Below are positions 10,123 through 24,600 of a DNA stretch of 64,000 bases, in pieces. The notes below the pieces were generated by a model. That model saw only the letters and a list, made by a program, of their open reading frames with translations. It made no database searches and was not told the DNA's origin. Source of the stretch: Macrobrachium rosenbergii (Eukaryota; Arthropoda; Malacostraca; Decapoda; Palaemonidae); NCBI RefSeq assembly GCF_040412425.1, contig NC_089755.1, positions 51,193,298 through 51,257,297 of the forward strand. Direction: 5' to 3'. The translations under genes and the position numbers were made by a program. How positions within the stretch are numbered: the stretch's first letter is position 1; each line of letters opens with the position of its first letter.

Positions 10123-13100
10123 AAACATTCATACATGGAACCCTGATAAGGCTAAAGCCAGTATCACATATTTCATTTTTAAATAGCTGAATGTTTAAGT
10201 TTTCCCAATATGACAACAAAGATTGATCAATACAGTTAGAAAGTCTAATGAGGACATTAAATGAACTTTCATGTTAAAAGTACTTTTCAATAAAAATTTT
10301 ATTTCTTTTTCCAAAGAAGTCTTCTGGACATCCCCCAACATATGAAATAATCAAAATCACAGGCAGCCTTTTATTAGCAAAATTTCAGTCCAAGATTTCT
10401 GGCATTTTGCTAACCATACATGAAAATTGTGACATTGCAGCAAACATTACTAAAAATTTCTTTTACAGGGACAAGGTGGAGTGAGAAATTTCTAGAGTAC
10501 TGTCATTTCCAAAGTTGCACCTAAAATAATAAGCTTCAATCAAGCAGTCCTTTGTTTAAACTTTTTAAGGGTGTTTTCTTCAACCAGTCCTTTGGTAAGA
10601 CTTATTTTCTTCAAAATTCATAACCCCTTGAGAAATTCAAAATTAAAACTCAAAATGGATTCCCCCACCGACACTTCCACCTACTATCACTGGCCACCAA
10701 CAAAATACAACATAGGGAAATCATAACAGCATGTTACCTAGACAAGAGAAAAAGTCATAAAAATGCTGCAGGTATGACTCTCATGAAGCATTTTTTTACT
10801 ATTCACATAAGCTTTTTATTCACATTAACTAATACAACTAAAGCCCAGTAGAGCTCTCATATGCAAAAGAAAAAATTCATTCTAATTCAGATATTTTAAA
10901 ATGATTGAACTAGTTTACTCATTAATTGCTGTTTAATATTACATCACTTTTTAAATATAAATTCCCTAGTGAAACTTACTCTTAAAACTAAGAGGATGCT
11001 AGTCAAATTTACAATTTCAACAGTAAGTAAAAACTAGATTAATTTTCATATTCATAATGCAAAGAATACTTCAAATGCATGTAATGTAATAATGCTCTAC
11101 CTTACCTAGTTTTGCATTGCAAAGAAGACCTGCAGCCTGGGGCATACATTAGGCTAAATGATAAGCATTAAATAAAAAATAATTTATACTAACTTATTTC
11201 TTGATGAACTTTCAACTATACAACTGAATATGAAAACAGTGGGAGAATTATGGTGATAAGTGTAATTGGTACTATAAGGAGTATGTACAGTTATAAACAG
11301 ATGAGGAACTTAAGATGAGCAACATATCATTCATCAATGACGACTATACAAAGACTCAGCCAACTCTCAAAATCACTCTTCACATTAACAACATACAGTA
11401 TATATTGCAAATACAGTAGCTATGGAGTAAGAATAAATTTATTAAATCCTATATTCCAGCTCCTAATCTGACTTCCATTGGATTTTAATAATTTATTTAA
11501 GAGATCAAGATAAATGGTTCTGGAGACAGGATGACAATGTCACATTATGACAAGAAATGTGAGAAAAAGAATGTCAAATGCTATCGTATGACCTACTCAA
11601 AAATTCATTAAAAAATTTTGCCTTGAATACAATAACACTTATGCTATCATGTTAATCACCCTCAAAATAAATTTCTAATAAATTACTTTAATTACATTAC
11701 TGGCATCAAGTAGTCATAGAGTTACACTACATCAAAAAATGTAAGGCTTCAAAGCACTTTTCTAGTATCTCATAATAACGCATCACAGGCAAGAACAAGA
11801 TGTTCTGTATGAACTTCACTTTATGATTCAGGCATAAGGCTAAGTAGCTGAAAATTCTTCATAATTTGCCTTAGTGTAAAATACAGTATTAGGCAAAAAA
11901 ATATTGGCTAGGACTCTATCCGGGTTCACAGGGAAATTCAGATAATCTTGCAGGTGTAAATTATACAAAAATTAAATGTAAAAATCTACACCTACAAAAT
12001 AGAGTTTATTCTCCTCAGTGTAACCAGAGTTACTACCTCAGAGGAAACTCTGACAATCAAGAGAGGAAGGATGTGCATTAATAAATGCAATGTATTTAGC
12101 CAGTTTATAGAAAATAATATCAGTATATACACTATTAATTTAGTTATCACAGCTTAGAATATATTGTCCTTTCCACACTATGGCCTCTTCTGCAACACAG
12201 AAGGGCAACCAGACTGAAAAGTTAACTCCCCGGGCATATGCAAACTTTAAATGTGCTTTCCTTCATACAGTATCCCTTCATGGTTGACTAAATAATTAGT
12301 TTATGGTGCCGAGCCACAAATTGGGACTAATGACTACAAATGTACTGTACCATACTGCATGAACCACAGATGGGGACTAGCAACTAGAAACACCTTATGG
12401 AGACTACATAAAAAATTACCTAAATAAGTAGATACTATAACTGGTACAGACAAAGATAACCAGGCCTCATCAAGCAGACTGCATTATGAGTAAGAACCCT
12501 GCAAATTACCCATCACATTTTCTATTAGGTTATGCTATTATATGAGTTACTCTTAGACTTATTTGGAACACTTGACAAAATTTCCTCTAACTGAATCGTA
12601 TTGAGTAGCACTAATTCCATATATAGAATAATCTTCATCACATACATGTACCAATTTCTTCCTTACTGGTGTACAGAAAATTCAGGTTACAACAACAATT
12701 AAAATTTTTGAGCCTTACAGTATAGATTCCCAATTCTGAACACATCTTTCTGGATATCAGTAATATTAATACAAATGGCTTTTTATTTGACATGCTTGTC
12801 ATCTATTGCACATATTTAAGGAGGTGCTCTATGTTATGAGTGTCTTTTATAAAACACTTGTATATACTTGCCATTGTTTGAGTGAGTGTTCCCACTTACA
12901 ACCATATTAAATCCATTTACTTTTAATCATCTTGACTTTATAATGCATATGTTAACCTTCATGTTTTCCAGATATTACATGTAACCTAACTGTAGAATTC
13001 CAATTCATAAAACATTTAAGTTGCACAGACTCAAAGGTTCTCGAAGATAATATATGTAAAGGACACTTAAATGGTTTCTTTCTTTAAGGTTTACAATGCA

Positions 13101-15551
13101 TCCCTACACTAAGTTCTCCAAAGTAAATGCCATAATGGTCTAATTGCTTCCTTCATATATTCATGTTTAGGAATCATTGAAATTTTTTAAAATTCATCCC
13201 TAAGATACTATAACCATTAATTTATTTAGTGAACAGGTAACTATAAACCATCAAACATGACAACAATAAAGCTATTAGTTAATGCACATTTATGAGTAAT
13301 ATTCTACTGTACGTACCTAAGAGTAAGTACCATGCCACGGACACAAGCTGGAAAGTAAGCCACACAGTGTGGCATATAAATACTGTACAAAAACACCTGT
13401 TTTTCTCACAGTTTTCTGCACTTAAAGACCTTACTCTAATCAAAGCACATCACCTTATAGTATACCCTTTCATAATTTACTGGCTTGTAAAACAATTTAA
13501 CCAAATTTTAGAACGTGTAAAGTTTCTTTATGAACAAGTTAATATGAGGAAAAAAAGTTTCTTCAGCTGCATAAAAGTAAAATTCATCTCGATATTCAAA
13601 GTTCAGAACATGGAGGTTAAGGGGAGATCATCATGAACTTTTCACCAAGTACTGGTGCCTATAAACTTAAAGCAAAAGTACTTACTTTAACACCAAGTTG
13701 GGTGGACATGATTTAGTTTATGCTGGTCGAGCATCTCTGGATATTATTGTATACATATCAAGACTCATTATTTTGGATTGTTTCACATGATTATCAAAAA
13801 TAATGAAGAATAACCAACTACTATTCCTTTTGCCTGTATATCTTAAATCAAGTCATAGTATTCATATGTTATATAATCACACAGACGCAAGCTCTATGTT
13901 CATCGCATTTTGTAAGTTCTTCGCTAATCTAAATTTTTAAAAATGCCAAACAACAGATCTTAAGCACTTTAGATCACTTTTTGTCGACTTTTGAGAAATT
14001 AACAATGTCAGTGTAATTACTACGACTGACTGTAGTTTTCTTGCATAATTAATCTCTGAAAATACTAGAGAAAAGTAGATTAAACGAGAACATACTTGCA
14101 ATGCAGTTTCATTGTGGCATGATTTAACAGTCACCTTAAGGGTAATAACATCCATTTTTACATTAAAATATAGAAATTTATAACCAAATATTATATTACA
14201 GGTACAAATTGAGTCACCTCATTTTTAAAATTTTAAGTAAATATTTGACAAAGTCATTTTTATTACCCTTAAGTCAATCCTCCCACATCTATCAAGTGAA
14301 ATTCATTTCATTCTGGAAAGTTAATATGCTAAATATAAATATAACATGTTCTTCACCTTCTTATATCTAAATTAATTAATTCACTATGTACTGTATTGCA
14401 TCTGGAACATGTTAGATTATTTAGCATACCATTACGAGTTGTAATTCAAAGATATTTCATGACTGTAAAACTTAACATACCTAACTTGACTACTTGGGAA
14501 AAGGAGAGGAAAATGTGCATCTTAAGGCTTTTTGAAACAAACGCTAACCACTCTGCCATGATCAATATACACTACAACAATCTGGTTAATAAACATCAAC
14601 CTTCCTGATATACTGTGTTAAATTTTATCCACGTATAAAAACGGCAATGATATGATCCATGAGCAATGATAACTTCGTTATCTTAACTTACAAGTTAATC
14701 ATCAAGATTTACTGCTACTCCCATTAAAATTTATTAAAGGGGATCACTCTTTCATGATGAATAGAACATTTTAAAAGCAAGTACTTGTATACATATTGGC
14801 ATACAAAACAAAATCAAAACAAATTTCATGCTATTTTCTAAAGCATTATCAAGGAGTGACTATGAAAAAATGACTTGCTTAAATGTGGTTTTTAACTGTA
14901 AAACATTTTCCTAAATTTAGGCAAAATGACAAGCGCGCACTGTTGTGCTAAAAATATTTGTATACCTTTACCCTAATATGCATAATCATACTATCAAACT
15001 GTAAATACCAATTTGTACACTCTTAAATTCTTAACCCAAAAGAGACTAGTTATGGTGTAAATTATGAGTAGCTACAATATTACTGTTAGAAAATGGAGCT
15101 GATTTTCCACTAACAATAATCATTTCTGGGTAAATCTGAAGAATGACGAAAACAATTGATCATTTCCAACACCAAGATATATGGCTCATAGATGTTATGC
15201 TAACATCATTACCACATATGACACCCCAAAAAGAACACAGATTGCACATAATGAAAGAAAAGGGAAAGCTAATAAATCCACCCTATAAGGAAGATAAACA
15301 CCTCCTTTACGCATCACAGAATGTTTTTATAGTTAACTACAAAAGGAAAAAAATCTTTCATAACTTTGATACATTTTTCATTATAAAACCTGCTACTCTA
15401 TTAAAAAAAAAATCTTAAAAATCCACTTTTGATCATCACAAATCACATTCATCCTTTAGGCCTCCTTTGATACCAAGGCCAAAAACCACTTCTTGCTGAG
15501 TTACAGACCTATGGTGACCAGATCTCTGGAAGCCTTTCAAGTGCCCACTCT

Positions 15552-15629
15552 TCAGTCTGAGATAGTCAGCTGAGCAAAGCCTATCAAAGCCTTGTCATCT
15601 GGAACTTCAGTGCTTTCACTCTCCGAGTT
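15552..15629 (-). CDS. fray: fray terminal coding exon
   Basis: Acceptor cttatttcag, phase 0. It encodes [20 protein letters not shown] then LTISD and a TGA at 15554-15552. The vertebrate proteins end IGFAQLSIS or IGFAQLSVS, so this is the genuine C-terminus, with one extra Asp. Confidence 0.95.
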   Translation of the reverse strand, partial: NSESESTEVPDDKALIGFAQLTISD

Positions 15630-18600
15630 CTGAAATAAGTAAAGAGTTGAGTTGAATGGGAATAATTTCAACCTTGCTAGTAGTGTGATGTCCAAGTATG
15701 AAATAATGTTACCATGAGGTGTCAGTCATAAGCACGAACCTCTTATGTATCTCATTCCCTAATGGTTTACTAGACGATACAGTTCTTGAAAAAAAGTTAG
15801 CATTTTCTCTCAGCTGAGAATTCTGCAGCTAAGGTCAGTCCCCTGGGGTGAAGCTGAAGAATGCTTCCAATTAGTAAGGTTAGAAGGAGAGCACTTCCAG
15901 TGAAATATATTTGAGAAATGCAATTCGTTCACTTCCATTAATCATATGCTGCCTTATTTTTGAAGCCTTGTAATGTCAGTTGCACCAAACACATTCTTCT
16001 TAAAAAATCCACTATGTGAGATGACCACTTCACCCTCACTTTACAGTGTAACTGCAGGATCAACAGCCGTGCTGAAGTCTTACCAGGATCACCACTTTTG
16101 CTGAATTTTAGAAGGATGTAGAAGTACCTTTTATCCTAAATTCATTTATTTTTGCTGAGAGTGCTTTTTGTTTTTATTTATGCACGACAAGTTTAACAAG
16201 ACTTGGCTTGACACCATCCTTTATTGGTTACTGTGAATTTCCTCTGTAACAGTTTAAATTTCATTTTGTTTTTATTTTGCTTCCTTTTTACATTTGTTCT
16301 CTCATATCATTTAGTTTTGAAGTTTCTGTAAGGCTGGGTAACTTGTGAAGCATATTTCAGTTTCACTTGATAGTGCTCATAGTTTGACTAACAGTAATCC
16401 AAGAAACACATTAAAATGTTACATGAAATAATATACTTACAACAAAAACTATTCCAAGATTAAAATCTTTTCTTACTCACCAGTCTAAATGTTAGATTTT
16501 GACCCAATTCTGGGTGCTGAGTTATTTTATCTAAATTGGCTGCAATAACAATCAAGTCTCTGCCATCAACTAAACCAGCTGCAACTAGCTCAGATGCTAC
16601 ACCTTCTGAGGTATCTCTCCCTACCGTGAACTCAAATCTTATATCATTGAGTTCTCTCTTCTGGTTCCTGAAACAATCAACCATACATTACAAAAAAGAC
16701 AGAAATGCTAATTATATGCTTAATCTGAGTATAAACTTAATTTCCTACTCATATCAACAGAAATAAAAGTCTTAATCCTGTATTTTATTGTTTAAATTCT
16801 GTACAGTCAATGTCTTCTTACCTTACTCTTAGCACCAAGTTAATAGGATCACCCTCAACAGAAATCTGTTGCTGGACGGGAGGGGCAATATATCCCCCAG
16901 TTCCTTCAGGTACACCAATTACCTGAGGTACACTAGCTATGGGAACAATTTGAGGCATACCCTGTGGTATAACCTGCTGTACACCTTGGGGCATTGCAGT
17001 ACCTAGAGGTAAGCTTGTAGGGACTCCTTGTGCAACTGGTGCTGCCATTAAAGGTTGTACAATGCCTGTCATGGACAACATATTTGGAATCTGTTGAAAA
17101 GAGAAACTTTAATTAAAAATCAGTCTAAAAATGAGAAGTATAGTTTTTTAATACACAAAAACAATCTACGATGTATTAATTAATAAAACATTCCTAGAAC
17201 TTCTGACATTTTCACTTGTGCATATTTTGTTGAGAACTAACCAAAAGGTCATGAATTAGCCATTTGAGGAAAAGAACAGAGAAAAACTATATAAATATAT
17301 AGTAATCTCTCTATTATTTGCTCTTCCAAAATATGCACTGGAAATAATCAAATTTTTTTTCAATTAATGCTAGTGTTGATTAGTTCTGGGACCTACAGCC
17401 AATCAGCAACAATGGCTCAAGAGAGAGAGAGAATTATGGCCCACACACTAAAAAAAACATTTCCTGTGCAAAATTATTTTTATATTTTACTTAAAATGCC
17501 TTATATTTCATGCAGTTATATGTACCACAGTCAAGAGGTGAATACCACTACTTGAATATATGGGTCACAAAACTGAGGGACAAATCGAAGCACTCACCTG
17601 TTGTGGTATAACCCCAACAGGAGTTTGTGGAGGAATCTGCTGCATGGCATACTGTTGAGGAGGTACTGGCTGACCCTGTGAATGCATGGGGACCATAGGC
17701 TGCTGTTGTACTGGTACCTGGGGTGCCATGACTTGTGGCTGATACTGTGGAGGATAGCCTTGTTGTGCTATGGACTGGGGATACTGCGCTACCATTTGTG
17801 GCTGATACTGAGGTTGCTGCATTTGTTGGTGGGGAGGAACTGGTTGTATTAAAGGGACTGTTGGTGGCTGCTGTGTCTGGGGAGGTACCACTGGACTTGG
17901 ATGGGTTGGAGTTTGTTGTGTGGGTTGAGGTTGAGGTTGAGGCTGGGGAACTTCATTTGATGGAGGATGCTGCTGCTGCTGCTGCTGCTCTGGCTGTGAT
18001 GACTGATTGGAATCAGGCTGAGGCTCTGTAGTAGGCTTGTCAGACCCACTTTCTAAACTGCTAGTTGAAGCCTGATCTCCCTGAACACAAAAGCAAAAAA
18101 AAATGAATATTTTTCCTACTTACCAAGTTTAAAATATATGTACATGGAAGCGGTTAATTTTCATATCACTATACTATATACAACCACAATTCTGCATGAA
18201 ATACAAATACAAATCATATTCTGCAAGTTAGAGAAAACAGAACCAGGAAAATTAGATGAAACCACCACTCAAACAGGGATTAACTTGTGGTGCATTAGGG
18301 AAATGGATCAACTTAAGCAATATCTGGAGGAAAAAAATGTAAAACATTATCACAAAATCATCATGCTTTTAAATCTCCAATGTGCTTTGTAATAAGTCGT
18401 TTCTTCTGTCCTATATAGGGCTGATGCTCAGAAGGGGTTTTCTGCAACTTGACCTTAATACAAAGAATTATCCATGCAAGACAACAAACAACAACAAATT
18501 AAATTTGAAATTTAAAACACCTTTAAAATGGATTTAAAATAAATCTCAATGATGCTTTTCATAAACAACTGATAGCAAGATCATCCTAATTCACTGACAC

Positions 18601-21600
18601 ATAATTATATCCTACAAACTCCTCCAATCAGATTTCAGAGACAAGTTGTTTATGAATCAATATGTTTTAATTACTGTATTTCTATGGCAGAAACAAGTTA
18701 ATCATGAAACATGTTACATAAACAGTCATACATGTATACTTAATAAAAATTTGCAATCAATTCGTCCCAGACTAACACATATACCACATTAATATTTGAT
18801 ATGCAGTTAATTCCATTAGTACTATTTCTTTTTATGTGGAAGAATCTGCAGTGTGCCTGGACAGACTTTCTTGGTTCACAGCCACCTGGTTACAATGGAG
18901 CATGTACTCTACATTCCTATGAAAGTTCTATAATTTAAAATAGAAAAAATGGAAAAAGCTGGAAGATACAACTAATGCCTTTGATATTAAAAATTTCCAA
19001 GCTCATATTCATAATATACATCATTTAGCAATGGTTTCAGACACAGTTCAGATATTCAATTAAAGTTCATACTTTATGAAGGTTAAGGCAATGAAAGATA
19101 AGAAACCACACCATACAGGTTTCACAAAAACTCAAGAACCTTTACACTTGGGATGATGCAAATCACACAAGCATAACCACCATCAAGTAAAAATTCTAAA
19201 ACATGTGCAGACACACAAAGGGAAAGAGAATATAGTACTTTAAAAAGTTAGGCATAAACAAGGAACTGGTAACTTGCATTTAATGAAAAAAGTATTAGAT
19301 TTCTCTGTATGTAATCAGGATACAAGAAACAATTCTACTTGTCCAAGTGACAATTCTTACCAAACGAAACCTACATGTTTAATATGAGAAACATTAGCAG
19401 CAGGAGCTGAATTAATTTTGTTGTCAGCAGGAGAATTATTCTTGGAAGTAGCATTGGGTTTCTGAAATTGTTAAGTTCATTTTGGATAAAGTTTACCCCT
19501 AAACAAGCACAATGTTAAAATTTGGGAGTTTTCCATCTTGAATGACATAAAATCTTTTCATTCTCCTTTATAATGTACATCTTACAAATTTAAGGAATTC
19601 AAAATATCCATGAATATCTTTTATGCACTACACCATATCTCTTATTTTAAAATACTGCTGCTAATCATATTTTTTTGGCACTGATGCATTGCTTGTTAGG
19701 AAAGTAACTATTATGTCTGTGAATTTCCAGTAATATACCCAAAAAGTTGCAATTACTTTATTGATATTGACTACTTTCTACAAAGACTATGCACAACACT
19801 GATACTATCACACTATATGCTACCCTCATAAAAATTAGCTTTAAATACAGTAATTCATGTGTTCATCTAAGGTTTAGAATGATTACAAAAATTGTAGAAT
19901 AAATATCCAATTACATGTTTAACATGATTACCCTTAAAAAATGTCACCCAATCCAACCAAGTAATTAATGAATCCTAATTTTACTTACATCTTCATCCTT
20001 GTCTCCTTCTTCATCACTAGACCAGACCCAGTCGCCACTCTGTGTTCTATGTAACCGACCAGATGTACCTGGTTGCCGTCCACGACTTTGCTATAAAGAC
20101 AATTTCATTGTTACTTCTAAAGGATCTTTTTCTCAAGAAAACCTGACCGACAAAAGTATCAAGCAAATTCTTTTTCATGTTGTAAAGTCACATAAACATT
20201 TGAAGATGGAATTTTGGTTACTTTCAAAAACTATGAACACCATAAATGGAGACCACTGCAAACTGCCCAAACGATAGCAAAAATACACTTCCTCCAAGTT
20301 GACAGCCCAATAAATTGAACAATTCTTGTTAAAACTACCACTGGTGAAAGAATATCTTTATATAAAATACAGCATACGATAATACCACTGGACTACATTA
20401 TCTACACTTACATTCATAAACTATAATCGAATCTACAAAACACAATTAAACACCAGTAAGATGTGTTCCTTCTAACTTACAAGTGTTTCATATTTCGTCC
20501 GTGGAATCTGTAAGATTCATCACAAAAGCGACAAGTTCCCAGAAGACTTTTTTGTACTCTCTTATTTATTGCTTTTACATGCAGTTAAAAAAAAACTGAT
20601 AGTTTCAAATGAAAGTAAAACGTCTTTTCCTGAATACTCTTGGAAAAAAGTGCAATCAAGAAGATGAGAATTTTAAACAGACAGGCCTCACTAAAACTTA
20701 CCACTGGAAATAATGAATGGTCTAAGCAAACAAAACACCACAGTTATCTGAAACACAGCCCAACTAAATAACGATGATTCAGTTACTTTGGTTGGCCCAT
20801 TGTTTTAGAGAACAATTGCATGGACCTGTAACTTTATCAACTTTTAAAACTATAAAACTATACAGTTTTCAAAAAATAAACGAAATCCTGGTTCCCTTCA
20901 GTGTGTAGGGTTCTCGAGAGATTATTACTTATAAATCCTTTCCATGGCCTTTCAAAATGGTATCTCCAAGTAAATTGTGTTGCAATTTAGTTACATCAAT
21001 GACACTCTCATCTTTGGATGCTAAACTTTGACCATTCTTGTAGTCTAGTCTTCTGACCAAATACAGCTCCAGAGGAATAAACTCATTATCGTGATCGATA
21101 CTCTGTGGTTTTATCTAAAAAATGCTCTTATTAAATGGCTACAGGTATTTTTAAGGAGACTTAGCAGCTCTAAAGACTATAAAAAAGGTTTGCCTTTCCT
21201 TAACTTAGGATTAAGACACGTCAAAACCTAACTTATGTGACTATAGCCTTTTACAAATAATTCTGATAACTTTCATCAGCAAACAGCACTAAATCCTTTG
21301 AAATAAAAAAAAAAAATTATATTACTAAACTTGTGATCTAACTGATCAAAATCATACCCTTAGGCTTTGGGACCTGGAAACATATAATTGATCTGTGTAT
21401 TGTCTGTTTATTTTTTGTATATAAAAATTTACTATTCATTAGGCTTTGCAGCTTTGAAGTTTATCACTACAGTTTTGAAATTGCTTTGTTATTTCAAATT
21501 ATGTCTTTTTCTGGCAGTATACTGTACATTCCAAAGTCTACATATGAATAACTCTTGCACTCTAAAATGAGGATTATACAAAAGAATGTTTCTTTACACT

Positions 21601-24600
21601 TTTCTAGAATTGTTATATACATATGTTTTTTGATGAGGATAAAAGGGTAATTTCAAGATCTGAAAGGGATTTTTTCAGTTTTCATCCTATGACAACCTCC
21701 ATGGGATGCACCAATTTTTCATCAACAGAGGTGCTTTTACATTTGCAACAAACATGGCTTAGCTCATAGCCATTAGTTTTACACCTAATATACCTTTTTA
21801 AGGTATTTGCAATAGTCTTAATACACATAGACCCTTATCTTAGAAGAGAATAACCACTCACAACCTGAACATCAAATTGGTAATATATGCAAATGGAGTG
21901 TTCTTTAATGTAGACCCCTCCACTATTTGATGATAGCAATAGCGCCACATACTTAGATCTTTTGTTGTTGTTCATTGCTAGAATTCTTGTCTCCTGTTTA
22001 AACACCTAGATCCTCCTAGGACCTTTGCAGATCTCAATTACCTAAACAAAATGGAGCAAAGTGGTTGTTTTCCTTCTACTGACAAGGGTAATTATGATTT
22101 TGAGCATTGTTTTGAGATACCCTACGGGTCCATCTTTCATATACTATATTTTAATGGAGTAGAAAAAGTGGGTGCCATTCATTTTGCAAAAGCCAGCATT
22201 ACATTCTCTCGTAGTGTCACAGTGTCACAATGTCTAGTGCCAGAGGTCTTATACCATACACAGCAAAGCCGTGGAACAGTCTTCCTGGGAGTGTGGTAAA
22301 TGTTAGTGCATCTCATTATGTATGTGTATATACAGTATATTTGTGTGTTTACTTTTTTTATCTATATATTACTCTCTCTTTTCTATGCTTTTGTGGCATA
22401 CCAAAAAAAAATTACATTAACAAATAAGATTTGGATATTGCTGTGATTTCATCAACAGTAACCTAAGCTCAGGTTACAAGCAAATGATCAGCTCTGGTTG
22501 GAAGCATTGGAGCAGCTCAGGCCTTGGTAATGGATTAGCACTGGTTCTCAGAAATAGAGTGGCTCAAGTCCTTACAAAGGGAAAGAAGTACTGGGGTACG
22601 TTTGGATCAGAATGACTGGAGCAGCATGGATTCTTAGAACAGAACAGCTCAGATCCTTAAAAGTTGGCAGCACTGGAGCAGCTCGGGTCCTTTATAAGTG
22701 GAACAACTCGGGGTTCTTTGAAGAGAAACAGCTGGGTTCTCGAGACTGATCACTGGAACATTTGCTACCACAACTTTCCCTGATCTTGCCAAACAGCCAT
22801 GTGTGGCAATCACAAGGTTTGCTGTCTCCTCCAGAGGTTGGTCATAGTTCCACATGAATCTCAACTTGAATTGTCATGCATATTAAATAATCGGGTGGAG
22901 AAGACCATCCCCTAGGCTTGTGTGAAGAAACGTCATCTCTCTTAGTGATGTGCGAAAAGCAGCCTTGGCAATCAAGTTACGCCAGTGCTGCTGCTTATCT
23001 CCCATACAGCAAATAAAAGAGAAAATACTGAGTGTTGAGTGTTTTCTATCTGCAAAACAAAGACAACTCAAAGGAGCAAAGGTGACACAAGTGGTGGGTG
23101 ATGGAGGAGCACTGCAACTTAGGACTGAGGCACTAGTATGGCTTGGCATGGAGTGGATGACAAGTCTGTCTCAAATTTTCACATAATCTTTGGAGAGGTG
23201 CTCCTGAAGTTGACAACAATACACTGCAATAGCTCAAAGATCTCTTTCTTGGCAGCATGAATTGGAACCAGGAAATCAAGAGAAAGATGGGGCCAATCTT
23301 TGCAGAAAGGCAGAAGTCTGGCAAGTACATCTGTCCCCAACAAACAGAATGCCAATCAAGAGGGTCCAACCATACTGGCATTCCACAACTCAGCTGATAT
23401 GCCATGGTAACACAGTAAATTAGTGGAAATATTAAAGTAAAAAGAGTGAACTGAAAAATTCACAAAAAGGGGTGGGGAGCATTCCTTCACAAAGTCCTAA
23501 ACACTTTGGGGAATATGGTGCTCTTGACCACAGATAAACAAAGAAGTGAGTTGGATTGATAGCTGGGCTTAAACAATACTTGCATTCCCCTTTGGAGAAT
23601 TTTTCTCAGGGATATTCACGACAAAACGGGCACTAAGCAATGGGTAGCAAAGTCTCTCACTGTAAAAGCATTTGTAGTCAAATAATATGGGTGAATCCAT
23701 AAGGTTTCCAGATAAAATGAATCACAGGTTTTTTTAATTAAATAAAACTGCAGACATTTCCATGTTCATTAATGGAGACTTCTTATTTATTGAAAGGTGT
23801 CACAGTGAATCTACACTAAAGGAAGGTTTGGGACCAACAATGCTTACTACCCAGTACTGAATAATGTATCTTCTACAGTTCTACTGCCTATCTGTTATGG
23901 GCTGGAATTAAATGTGACACTTAGGCCAAGGGCCAAGTGCTTGGACCTATGAGGTCATTCAGCACTGAAAGGGAAATTTAAAGTAAAAAGGTATTAAAGG
24001 TGTAACAGGAGGAAAACCTCACAGTTGCACTATGAAACAATTGTTAGAAGAGGGTGGGAAGTAAGATAGAAGAAAGAGAATATGAATGGAGGTACAGTTA
24101 AAGGAATGAAAGGGGTTGCAGCTAGGGACTGAAGGGACTATGCAAAGAACCTTGAGTAATGCCTACAGTGCACCACATGAGGTGCACTGATGGCACTAAC
24201 CCCGTACAGGGCCTAACAATTATGGACCAGTATGTATGTAATATTTTTAAGTAGCATAGATGTGTTTATGTTTGGACATTATGCATTAAAAAATGGGGTG
24301 AGGGAATTGGATTATATTAGGTTTTATTATAGGGTTCTAAACTGGGAATAGCCATGTCTGCTGTCTATGTAAATGTCTCTCTGCTAAAATAACTTTCTAA
24401 CTGGCATACTTACTTGTTAGTTTACTGTATTGTGCAAAATATATTTAAAACACCAGGATGTAAGGATAAGGATGGGTCACCACTTCCATCCTGTACAGAT
24501 TAACTTGGAGAAGATAAAAAAGCTGCAATGCATATCAGTCAATTACAAACTGAATCAAGACTTCATACACACCTGCAAGGAATCTGCTGTCTCAAAAGCA

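Larger units (their letters stand above)
9131..15551 (-). other. AT-rich, repeat-poor flank; probable long 3' UTR of fray
   Basis: About 6.4 kb directly after the stop codon with no recognisable coding sequence, no SINE and only a 17-bp TA run. AATAAA hexamers on the minus strand occur near 14729 and 14257 and repeatedly further left, so the cleavage site cannot be chosen. Short ORFs on both strands (for example 13292-13636 plus, 9201-9485 plus) look like chance. Part is presumably 3' UTR; the extent is unknown. Confidence 0.4.
15630..20000 (-). other. fray introns between the last exons
   Basis: Introns 15630-16480, 16668-16821, 17091-17597, 18081-19374 and 19462-19988. All are AT-rich; I see no repeats or other genes in them. 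The intron at 16668-16821 is the shortest of the gene (154 bases). Confidence 0.8.

Noticed and set aside
17735..18031. Plus-strand ORF opposite the P/Q-rich exon
   Set aside because: Antisense shadow of a low-complexity coding exon on the minus strand; likewise 16536-16766 opposite the CCT exon and the minus-strand frame 17849-18049.
22883..23405. Overlapping minus-strand ORFs as a BEL/Pao-type pol fragment
   Set aside because: No catalytic motif of protease, RT or integrase could be found; left unassigned.
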